Shown: one piece after another, positions 37,289 through 43,099 of the stretch
How the letters are laid out: each line of letters opens with the position of its first letter
Position numbering within the stretch: position 1 is the stretch's first letter
Source: Hydractinia symbiolongicarpus
Taxonomy: Eukaryota > Cnidaria > Hydrozoa > Anthoathecata > Hydractiniidae
Length of the DNA stretch: 64,000 bases
Assembly: GCF_029227915.1 (NCBI RefSeq)
Contig: NC_079878.1
Coordinates: forward strand, 35,801,501-35,865,500
Direction: 5' to 3'
The notes under the pieces: generated by a model
The model's database searches: none
Seen by the model: the letters and a program-made list of their open reading frames with translations, nothing else
What the model was told of the DNA's origin: nothing
Made by a program: the position numbers and the translations under genes

Positions 37289-37293
37289 TTATT
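37288..37293 (-). promoter_or_regulatory. AATAAATG start motif (gene 37288-35946)
   Basis: AATAAA overlaps the minus-strand start codon. About 20 bp away on the plus strand another AATAAA (37314-37319) precedes the capsid gene, so this short gap is a divergent promoter region holding two outward copies. Confidence 0.5.
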
Positions 37294-37313
37294 TGAAACG
37301 AAAATTAGCTAAT

Positions 37314-37319
37314 AATAAA
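37314..37319 (+). promoter_or_regulatory. AATAAA motif before capsid gene
   Basis: AATAAA lies two bases before the ATG at 37322. That ATG is one base out of phase with the capsid frame, so the motif marks the ancestral start and supports a small indel between 37331 and 37335. Confidence 0.5.
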
Positions 37320-37331
37320 ACATGAGTATGG

Positions 37332-38270
37332 TTGCCCAAGTTTGATCGGGAAAACAACTTGATCCTAGAGGGGATCAATCCCAACGACGGTACAATCCGC
37401 GCCTTACAGGTCAAAGCGACTTATCATGTAGGCACGGATGAGGAAAAAGCGATCGTCGCAGCTTATGGCAGCACGTTTTGCATCACTATCGGTAAAATGT
37501 TTGAATTGACACGAGACTTGCCGTTCTACCAGCCAGGGCTACAAGATAGGCTGCAATTCGTTATGCATTTTGCATCATATGGTGACGTTATCAAAGATGG
37601 TGGTACGGTGTCTTCAGGAAGCACGGCAGCTAAACCTGCAGACAGTGCGTACAAGATCACTAATATCGCACTAGAGTTTGACAAGGTTAATAACGAGGGT
37701 CTCGCGAGCGCTATGATGTCACGGTATAGTCGTTTGGCACTACCCTATGAAAGGGTTCTCCGTAGCAAAGTTGTCACGATAAAAAAGGCTGATACCAGCT
37801 ACAATTTGCAAATTGATACTCCAGCAAAAAGTTTAAAAGGCGTCTTATTATTGTTCGTAGATCCTGGAAAAGTGAAGGCTTACTCGGGTGCTAACGAGGT
37901 CTTCTACAACCCAAAGATTGAAAAAATCTCGATCACTGTCGAGGGTGAACCTAATGAGCTCTACACGCACGCGATGTTCCCGAAAGATCACCTCGAGCAG
38001 ATCGTAAACTTATTCGGTAGCCACGATTCAAAGGTGACGATTGGGCAGTTCTTCACAGAAAGATACGCCCTGTTTGTTGATTTCCGAGCATCACCTGATC
38101 ATAGTCTACACGGTTCCGGAAGGCCATTACAGAGATTGTCAGACGGTATAACCTTGCATATGACCAAGAAAGCAGATGGAACAACGGGGGATATTAAATG
38201 CTACGTTTTCCTACTTCAAGATGCTCAGCTGAACATCTTAGATGGGCGTTTTCACAGTGTCGAATATTAA
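37332..38270 (+). CDS. Candidate major capsid protein (hexon-like), start shifted
   Basis: The open frame encodes 312 residues but has no ATG at its beginning: the ATGs at 37322 and 37328, placed just after an AATAAA motif, are out of phase by one base. The protein is rich in beta pattern, with ALQVKATYHVG near the start, a central FYNPKIEKISITVEGEPNEL, and a conserved-looking C-terminus LHGSGRPLQRLSDGITLHMT then CYVFLLQDAQLNILDG. I recall this family as abundant in cnidarian Polinton regions, where it is the best candidate for the double jelly-roll capsid protein; 312 residues is short for that fold but not impossible. It sits between penton-like, membrane and integrase genes. Structure prediction would settle the call. 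Confidence 0.6.
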   Translation: MPKFDRENNLILEGINPNDGTIRALQVKATYHVGTDEEKAIVAAYGSTFCITIGKMFELTRDLPFYQPGLQDRLQFVMHFASYGDVIKDGGTVSSGSTAAKPADSAYKITNIALEFDKVNNEGLASAMMSRYSRLALPYERVLRSKVVTIKKADTSYNLQIDTPAKSLKGVLLLFVDPGKVKAYSGANEVFYNPKIEKISITVEGEPNELYTHAMFPKDHLEQIVNLFGSHDSKVTIGQFFTERYALFVDFRASPDHSLHGSGRPLQRLSDGITLHMTKKADGTTGDIKCYVFLLQDAQLNILDGRFHSVEY

Positions 38271-38276
38271 AATAAA
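38271..38276 (+). promoter_or_regulatory. AATAAA motif before small membrane gene
   Basis: AATAAA follows the capsid stop codon (TAA, 38268-38270) directly and stands one base before the ATG at 38278. It may act as both promoter motif and polyadenylation signal. Confidence 0.45.
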
Positions 38277-38277
38277 G

Positions 38278-38676
38278 ATGGCAAGCATATTAGTACTCGC
38301 GGGTGGGGCTATAATCAATGCCCTCGCGTTCTCGGGGAGCAACTATTTGTTCAGTAAGCTGTCAGGCCATGGTGAGGCCGAGCGTAAAAGGCACGACAAG
38401 GCGATTGAACAACTTTAAGCAGCTCAGCAACAGTGGGTAAGAGATCGGCAGGCAAAGATCGATTGGTATAACCATCAACGAGAGCTGAAAAGGCAAGCTG
38501 GAGATAGCTTGAAGGAGCTCGATGAAGGTATGAGAGACTATTACATCGCAACGATCTAGAAGGCTCCTAAGTTATCCGACTTCTACACGCCCAGCAAGCA
38601 GCAACAAGACGGTGAGCTAACGTTCATCGTTGGATCCTTAGCCCTCCTTGGTTTTGCAGTGTACCAGTTCGCCTAG
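38278..38676 (+). pseudogene. Small membrane protein, two in-frame stops
   Basis: A 132-codon frame starting MASILVLAGGAIINALAFSG, interrupted by TAA at 38416-38418 (codon 47) and TAG at 38557-38559 (codon 94). It has an N-terminal hydrophobic segment (residues 3-20), a long charged helical middle (ERKRHDKAIE, KIDWYNHQRELKRQ), a YTPSKQQ motif and a C-terminal hydrophobic segment ending YQFA. Intact proteins of this design occur in Polintons of cnidarians from memory; function unknown, perhaps a virion membrane or penton-associated protein. The frame is otherwise preserved across both stops, which argues for recent decay by point mutation. Confidence 0.75.
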
Positions 38677-38704
38677 CGTCTCCACAGGAGTTATATGTAA
38701 AATG

Positions 38705-38733
38705 TTTTCGATGTGTAATAAACATGTCGAAAA
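38705..38733. promoter_or_regulatory. Inverted repeat and AATAAA around integrase start
   Basis: TTTTCGA (38705-38711) and TCGAAAA (38727-38733) form a 7-bp inverted repeat enclosing AATAAA (38717-38722) and the integrase ATG (38724). The arrangement could be a regulatory hairpin or operator. It may also be chance. Confidence 0.4.
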
Positions 38734-39737
38734 TTCCCACAGAGAAGGAAAAATTGAGCAGTATTTACTATCAGCCCACACATCTCTGGATCGGAAACGA
38801 AGCCATTGAAAAACTAGTTGAACTTAGTGGTTTGTCTGCGAAAAAGGTCAAAATCTACCTTGCCCACCAGGCCTTCTGGCAGGTTCACATTCCAGGGCCA
38901 AAGGTGGTAAAACATCCTCATTACACCGTTACAGTTCCAAATGCAGTACATCAATTTGATTTGCTTAGCATGCCTCATGATCGCCTGTATGGCTCGAAAT
39001 ACAAATACATTCTTACTGGAATTGACATTGCCAGCAGGTTCAAAGTGGCGAGACCCCTGCAAACGAAAAAGGCTGCAGAAGTGGCCAAAGTGATCGAGGA
39101 CATTTACGCGAAGCCCGGAGGCAAGGCCAGACCCTTGACGTGGCCCGAGACTGTCATGATAGATGCAGGAACCGAGTTCCTTGCAGACGTTACAAAGACC
39201 TTTCAAAAACATGACGTCAAGATCGACAGGACGGTGACAAAGTACCATCATAGACACACTGCCTTTGTGGAAAACTTCAAAAAGCAGCTCGCGAGGCGTC
39301 TCTTCAAGGCTCAAGATGCTCAACAGCTCAACGAAGAGGGAAAAGTATCGACGATATGGGTCAAGCAACTCTACAAAATTGTGGATCAGATGAACAACAC
39401 TAAAACCGCTGGAATCAAGATGAAACCTATCGATGCAGTCAAACTCGACGAGGTTCCACAAAAAGCAAGCTACAAGCCTGACAAGAAGCCTCTTTCAGAA
39501 GATGGTCTCTACCGACATTTTTTGCAACCCGGTGAAGAGCATGGAGATCAGAGAAGACGTGCAACTGACATGATTTGGTCGAAAAAAACGTTCCGTTTGG
39601 ACCGCATCGTCAACGAACCAGACAACCGAACGATGTACTACCTTGCAGATGGTCCAGAGCGTGTGTTTGTGAAAGAAGAGCTTTTGCGGGTTCCTGAAGA
39701 CACGAAGCTGCCTCCGGAGTATGTTAAGGAATGGTAA
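38724..39737 (+). CDS. Retrovirus-like integrase (rve, D,D35E), intact
   Basis: An intact 337-residue ORF. The catalytic core reads HQFDLLSMP (Asp79), MIDAGTEF (Asp147) and HTAFVENFK (Glu183), a D-x67-D-x35-E triad as in retroviral and Polinton integrases. The core spans about residues 65-230. The N-terminal 60 residues are helical without a clear HHCC zinc site. The C-terminal 60 residues (SKKTFRLDRIVNEPDNRTMY, then FVKEELLRVPED) resemble an SH3- or chromo-like domain used for DNA or chromatin binding. It joins element ends to target DNA and makes 6-bp duplications, as seen at this insertion. It is the best-preserved hallmark gene here. Confidence 0.92.
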   Translation: MSKIPTEKEKLSSIYYQPTHLWIGNEAIEKLVELSGLSAKKVKIYLAHQAFWQVHIPGPKVVKHPHYTVTVPNAVHQFDLLSMPHDRLYGSKYKYILTGIDIASRFKVARPLQTKKAAEVAKVIEDIYAKPGGKARPLTWPETVMIDAGTEFLADVTKTFQKHDVKIDRTVTKYHHRHTAFVENFKKQLARRLFKAQDAQQLNEEGKVSTIWVKQLYKIVDQMNNTKTAGIKMKPIDAVKLDEVPQKASYKPDKKPLSEDGLYRHFLQPGEEHGDQRRRATDMIWSKKTFRLDRIVNEPDNRTMYYLADGPERVFVKEELLRVPEDTKLPPEYVKEW

Positions 39738-39797
39738 ATTTCACGAGCCATTTCATCAAGGCTACGGGGGAACTTCTCAGTTGATACCCATAAGCGT

Positions 39798-39829
39798 GGT
39801 TTTTGTAATCTATCAGGGTTACAAAAAAA
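39798..39829. terminator. Hairpin between convergent integrase and BRO genes (family 2)
   Basis: TTTTTGTAATC (39800-39810), loop TATCAG, GGTTACAAAAA (39817-39827): an 11-bp stem with one wobble pair, just downstream of the BRO stop codon (39836-39834) and about 60 bp after the integrase stop. The arms resemble TTTTGTGACT seen at 32975 and 40616. Confidence 0.6.
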
Positions 39830-39833
39830 AATC

Positions 39834-40580
39834 CTAGATCTCGGCAAGCTCCATCAATCTCTGATGTGTATAATTACGACCTAATCGAAAGCGCCTTGGA
39901 CGTTCGGGATTTACTTCAATGCATCCACGCTCTCGGAGCCAGTTGTAATGTACAATGGCATTTGGGGTTTCTGCAAGAACGACGAGTTGACCTTTGGGAT
40001 GATCTGTTAACTTGTTGCGAATCTTTTGCGCTACATAGCCTTGTTGCCCACATATAGCGACATGCGGATATTCATCATCGTTATTCTTTTGGATTATAAC
40101 CATTCCGTTATCCTTTCTAGGATCTTGCGCACATGGAACATGTCGCTGTCGTAGCTCTATGATTTCTTGCTCTTGTCCGGCTATCGTTCGATCCTTGTAA
40201 TTCAAGTCGTTGTTGCGCAGAACCAGCTCCGCTTTCTTTTTTTCAACAAACCAATCCAAAAATGGTTCTGCTTCAGGTCTACCACACCTCAAGAGGGAGC
40301 AATAAAGGCCTGGCTCTGTCAGTAACATCGTGTCTGGATGAAGGGGGTTGATATCAACCCCCTTGTCTTCTGCGGTACTTTTAACCTCCCAGGCCCGCCT
40401 TACATACTTCTCCGGTACATGTACCTGAATAGCTTTTCTACCATTACAATTATCGTTATAGCCGACAGCTCTCCACACGTCTTTGGCTATGAGGTATTGG
40501 CCTATAAGGCATTGGCCTCGTAGGCCAATGCACAATGATTGGACTTGCTTTCCTTTAAAGTAATCAACCACAAGAGACAT
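39834..40580 (-). CDS. BRO-N domain protein
   Basis: 248 residues from the ATG at 40580, chosen because TATAAG lies just upstream with the same spacing as in the neighbouring gene; an ATG six codons earlier is in frame but within that motif. Residues 20-115 match the BRO N-terminal DNA-binding domain: YLIAKDVWRAVGYNDN, HVPEKYVRRAW, LLTEPGLYCSLLRCGRPEAE, PFLDWFVEK. Residues 115-146 look like coiled coil. The C-terminal 90 residues (YPHVAICGQQGYVAQKI, NAIVHYNWLRERG) resemble the C-terminal domain found on BRO/MSV199 proteins of insect and large DNA viruses. Known members bind DNA and influence transcription or replication. It is probably an acquired regulatory gene of this element. Confidence 0.82.
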   Translation of the reverse strand: MSLVVDYFKGKQVQSLCIGLRGQCLIGQYLIAKDVWRAVGYNDNCNGRKAIQVHVPEKYVRRAWEVKSTAEDKGVDINPLHPDTMLLTEPGLYCSLLRCGRPEAEPFLDWFVEKKKAELVLRNNDLNYKDRTIAGQEQEIIELRQRHVPCAQDPRKDNGMVIIQKNNDDEYPHVAICGQQGYVAQKIRNKLTDHPKGQLVVLAETPNAIVHYNWLRERGCIEVNPERPRRFRLGRNYTHQRLMELAEI

Positions 40581-40584
40581 CTTT

Positions 40585-40590
40585 CTTATA
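40585..40590 (-). promoter_or_regulatory. TATAAG motif before BRO gene
   Basis: On the minus strand TATAAGAAAGATG leads into the BRO start. The neighbouring gene has TATAAGAAAAGATG (motif 40836-40831). These two differ from the AATAAA motif of the other genes and may define a second promoter class. Confidence 0.5.
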
Positions 40591-40615
40591 CACGCCAAGA
40601 TTCAACCACAGTTTT

Positions 40616-40642
40616 TTTTGTGATTCGAAAAAAGTCACAAAA
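40616..40642 (-). terminator. Hairpin after 60-residue gene (family 2)
   Basis: TTTTGTGA (40616-40623) and TCACAAAA (40635-40642) form an 8-bp perfect stem, extendable by a wobble and a further pair. It starts directly at the stop codon of the minus-strand gene at 40643 and has the same arms as the hairpin at 32975-33000. Confidence 0.6.
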
Positions 40643-40825
40643 TTACGAGGTCCAATAACCAACACCAAGCTGAGGAAGCCATGGATATTTTTTGCATAAC
40701 TCTTCAATATCCCGAGTTGTGTTTACCAGTTTGCTGTCATCGTCATCATCCACTGCATCTATTAGTCTGGAATGGGCTCTCAAAAGAGCTTGATACACAG
40801 CTTTAATTACGCTCTCATTATCCAT
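40643..40825 (-). CDS. Small acidic protein, unknown
   Basis: 60 residues, starting MDNESVIKAVYQALLRAHSR, with a run of five Asp in the middle and YPWLPQLGVGYWTS at the end. No family is recognised. Support comes from the TATAAG motif nine bases before the ATG, the hairpin right after the stop, and tight packing between the BRO and ATPase genes. An accessory helical protein is all that can be said. Confidence 0.55.
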   Translation of the reverse strand: MDNESVIKAVYQALLRAHSRLIDAVDDDDDSKLVNTTRDIEELCKKYPWLPQLGVGYWTS

Positions 40826-40830
40826 CTTTT

Positions 40831-40836
40831 CTTATA
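40831..40836 (-). promoter_or_regulatory. TATAAG motif before 60-residue gene
   Basis: TATAAGAAAAG directly precedes the minus-strand ATG at 40825, matching the element upstream of the BRO gene in sequence and spacing. Confidence 0.45.
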
Positions 40837-40838
40837 TG

Positions 40839-41452
40839 TCAAGAGTCTAACTTGCATCCAACAATCTTGTAACTTCTAGGATGCTCCAGTCTTATGTACA
40901 AGCAAGCATGCTTGGACTTCTTGAGCTGAGCCTTAATAATGGAAATTTCTTCCCTACTTGAAATTACATCGTTCTCTTCATGAATGAGCTCAAACTCCTT
41001 CCGATTCTTCGGATACCAGACAAAAAGCTGTTTCATTTGATCTCTTACTGTTATTGGGATCTTCTTATATCTTTGTGTTAGTAGCCAGAGACTGTGTTTG
41101 CGATGTCTACCCGAAACAGCTAGTTCTATCACGCACCACGAGTTTTGTCGAGACTCTCGTCGGCTATCATATCGTCAATGATGAAGAGCGTCTCTTCCAA
41201 CGACGACAGTTTTTGGATCCATTCGAACAGCTGCTCCTTTGGATCCACCAGAAACACGTAGTCATCCCTCCATAGCGAGGATCTCTCTTGATAGGTCTTG
41301 TTCCAGCGGATTGTAGGGCAGAGAATGACAATGTTGTCGAAATGCTGCCTATACTCGTTTTCAAGCAAATCCAGGACACGCTGCGTCTTGCCACAGCTTG
41401 TCGGTCCAGTAAAGATTGCCGTATGCGGCTCCTTGACAATGTCTAGAGTCAT
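40839..41452 (-). pseudogene. A32-like genome-packaging ATPase, one frameshift
   Basis: Two overlapping frames make one ATPase of about 205 codons: 41452-41129 and 41132-40839, shifted by one base near 41130. The first part has Walker A GPTSCGKT (residues 16-23) and Walker B TLFIIDD; the second has the arginine-rich VSGRHRKHSLWLLTQ region, typical of the sensor segment of FtsK/HerA-type packaging ATPases, and ends with KACLYIRLEHPRSYKIVGCK-like strands. In Polintons and related viruses this enzyme drives DNA into preformed capsids. Length and motif order fit the family. The start is preceded by AATAAAATG. The neighbouring frames are small virion-like proteins. Confidence 0.88.
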
Positions 41453-41458
41453 TTTATT
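41453..41458 (-). promoter_or_regulatory. AATAAA motif abutting ATPase ATG
   Basis: On the minus strand AATAAAATG leads into the ATPase start, exactly as in the right TIR before the polymerase. The 142 bases from 41459 to 41600 hold no gene that I can see. Confidence 0.5.
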
Positions 41459-41600
41459 TTAGGTCCTTCGGGTCACTCGTGTTTGCCTTGGGCAGACATG
41501 CTAGGGCGCTTACTTAGAGATGAAGCGGTTACCTTTTCTAATGTTCTCGCTTGCCCACATTGGTTGGATATTTGTATAGTGTAGTCTTCTCGTTGGTCAA

Positions 41601-41843
41601 CTATTTTGGAGGCATCATGGAACGCTTATACCACCCTTGTTTTATCGCGTAATCGTCGAATAATATCGCTCCTGTCATATAGCCAGCGAGCTTCAAGCCG
41701 TCCTCCATGTCCATCTTGGCCCCCGGTCTAGAAACTCCCAGAGCTTTTTTCGCGCCTAGCGCCAAGACAATAGCATAGGATACTAGTCTGACAGATTCCC
41801 ACAAGGAATCGACGACTTCTTTCTGATACTCTTTGCTGCTCAT
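41601..41843 (-). CDS. Small membrane-associated protein, unknown
   Basis: An intact 80-residue ORF starting with AATAAATG. Residues 15-35 (VRLVSYAIVLALGAKKALGV) form an amphipathic or membrane helix and residues 52-62 (LAGYMTGAILFDD) a second hydrophobic stretch; the C-terminus is basic. Small proteins like this cluster with the ATPase in Polintons. It may be a minor virion protein. No family name is known to me. Confidence 0.65.
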   Translation of the reverse strand: MSSKEYQKEVVDSLWESVRLVSYAIVLALGAKKALGVSRPGAKMDMEDGLKLAGYMTGAILFDDYAIKQGWYKRSMMPPK

Positions 41844-41848
41844 TTATT
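41843..41848 (-). promoter_or_regulatory. AATAAATG start motif (gene 41843-41601)
   Basis: AATAAA overlaps the minus-strand ATG by one base. It lies 16 bp beyond the end of the upstream gene, leaving no room for a larger promoter unless that gene overlaps it. Confidence 0.45.
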
Positions 41849-41864
41849 ATAGATTATCGCATCT

Positions 41865-42224
41865 TCAAAATGTCAATATCAGGCTGACGCTCGGGCTCTT
41901 GCTTTCGCGTGGGTTGAGGCGCACGTACTCCTGTGAAGACGGTTTCAGCAGGCTTCTTACGTATGTAATAGACTGCCACGCAACCGGCAAGTACGGCAAT
42001 ACCTCCAGCGCCATAGAGATATGCACTGAACTTGTGAGGACCTGCGACAGGTTCCTGACCCTCTTGCGAAGTACTTGCTGGGTGCTTGAATTCTCACTTG
42101 TCTCGACCCGAGCAGGTACTTGCTTCAACTTGGCCTTGTTTTTGCGATTCCATTCTGCAAGTCTCTTGCCAGCAGCAACACGACCCTCATTCTTCTTGGT
42201 TATGATTTGGTTAGATTCACTCAT
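41865..42224 (-). pseudogene. Small basic single-pass membrane protein, frameshifted
   Basis: Starts with AATAAATG. The first 45 residues are basic and polar (KKNEGRVAAGKRLAEWNRKN). In the annotated frame the rest is unlikely, but one base away there is a Gly-rich transmembrane stretch (GAGGIAVLAGCVAVYYI, roughly 41,960-42,010) followed by a basic tail ending with LKMR near 41,860. So a single-base indel around 42,070-42,090 has split a soluble N-terminus from a membrane anchor. The design is typical of small Polinton proteins packaged in or anchoring the capsid; function unknown. Confidence 0.65.
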
Positions 42225-42229
42225 TTATT
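42224..42229 (-). promoter_or_regulatory. AATAAATG start motif (gene 42224-41865)
   Basis: AATAAA overlaps the minus-strand start codon by one base, as at 34008, 37288 and 41843. An A-rich/T-rich stretch lies between it and the preceding stop codon. Confidence 0.45.
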
Positions 42230-42265
42230 TGTAAGTCGTGAGACGTACAAAAATCTTTTTTTACA

Positions 42266-42451
42266 TCAAGACGGTTTCTGCTCTGCGAAACTTGGTTCTA
42301 TTTCATCCGGAAAAGGCGGCACATCTTTTCGCAGTTTGATTTGCGCTTGACGCTCCTCGGCAATTTCGCTGAATTTTTTCCAGTTCATATGGTTGAAAAC
42401 TGGGCACAACAGAGAGACGGGAGCGAGCCACAGCCCGCACTTTTCATACAT
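42266..42451 (-). CDS. Small protein, unknown
   Basis: 61 residues. The N-terminal 20 are hydrophobic (WLAPVSLLCPVF), which could be a signal anchor, followed by MNWKKFSEIAEERQAQIKLR and a proline-rich tail. An internal ATG at 42388 would give a 40-residue soluble form. The start lies three bases after the stop of the upstream gene and lacks the AATAAA motif, so translation may be coupled or the shorter start may be used. The family is not recognised. Confidence 0.5.
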   Translation of the reverse strand: MYEKCGLWLAPVSLLCPVFNHMNWKKFSEIAEERQAQIKLRKDVPPFPDEIEPSFAEQKPS

Positions 42452-42454
42452 GTA

Positions 42455-42823
42455 TTACCCTGCAACTTCCATCGGAGAGTTCCCTGTGAACGATGGCAAT
42501 TTCTCCGTTACATTACCAATCAACTCTGAAGTCGAGTTTTGAATCAGTAAGTTTGCGTTTATGTCGCTCATCATGGTCTGAAAATTGTCAACACCTGAAA
42601 TTTTCGACAGCAAGTCTTTTGCTGCTGATTTTTGCGCTTGTGCCTCGAGCTTCTTCAAGAGGTTGTCAAGTTGTTTCTCTGTCGCTTTATCCAGCAACTC
42701 AGGCGTCCACTGCTTTTTTCCCAGAGAGTTGACGAGACTCAAGTTTTGCTTGACTTTTTCCCGCTTTCTCATTGCTGGTGACGGTGTGTCTAAGACGTCT
42801 AAAATTTCATTCAGTTCTGACAT
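42455..42823 (-). CDS. Small helical protein, unknown (Polinton accessory)
   Basis: 122 residues from the ATG at 42823, chosen because AATAAA (42833-42828) lies four bases upstream; the frame is open further but enters the polymerase end. It starts MSELNEILDVLDTPSPAMRK and contains KKQWTPELLDKATEKQLDNL, giving a charged helical protein with probable coiled coil at residues 45-70 and a variable C-terminus. Similar proteins accompany cnidarian Polinton ATPase genes from memory. Function unknown. Confidence 0.65.
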   Translation of the reverse strand: MSELNEILDVLDTPSPAMRKREKVKQNLSLVNSLGKKQWTPELLDKATEKQLDNLLKKLEAQAQKSAAKDLLSKISGVDNFQTMMSDINANLLIQNSTSELIGNVTEKLPSFTGNSPMEVAG

Positions 42824-42827
42824 AACT

Positions 42828-42833
42828 TTTATT
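42828..42833 (-). promoter_or_regulatory. AATAAA motif before gene 42823-42455
   Basis: AATAAAAGTTATG on the minus strand. The motif fixes the start codon at 42823 rather than a longer reading into the polymerase end. Confidence 0.45.
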
Positions 42834-42854
42834 AGAGAGGAAAACTTGCAGTAG

Positions 42855-42873
42855 ACGTACAAAAAACGTACGT
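42855..42873. terminator. Small hairpin downstream of polymerase gene
   Basis: ACGTAC (42855-42860), loop AAAAAAC, GTACGT (42868-42873): a 6-bp stem between the polymerase 3' end and the next start motif. It is weaker than the other hairpins and shows neither family sequence. About 230 bases between it and the polymerase end are AT-rich and hold no clear gene. Confidence 0.35.
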
Positions 42874-43099
42874 ACAACATTACCAACAAGAGTTCAAGTA
42901 TCATTTTTATTAATGCATTTTCGTGATCAATACCACGCTGAATGCAAACGTTTGAAACAGAAAATTTTGAAAACACTGAGACTATGTGTGTGAGATGCAA
43001 ATAAATTTTTGAAGCATCCCGCGAGACCCAAAACATCCATGGTTTAACATGGTCGGGATGCCACAGTCTGGTGAGCAATTCTTGGTTGCAAACCAATCC

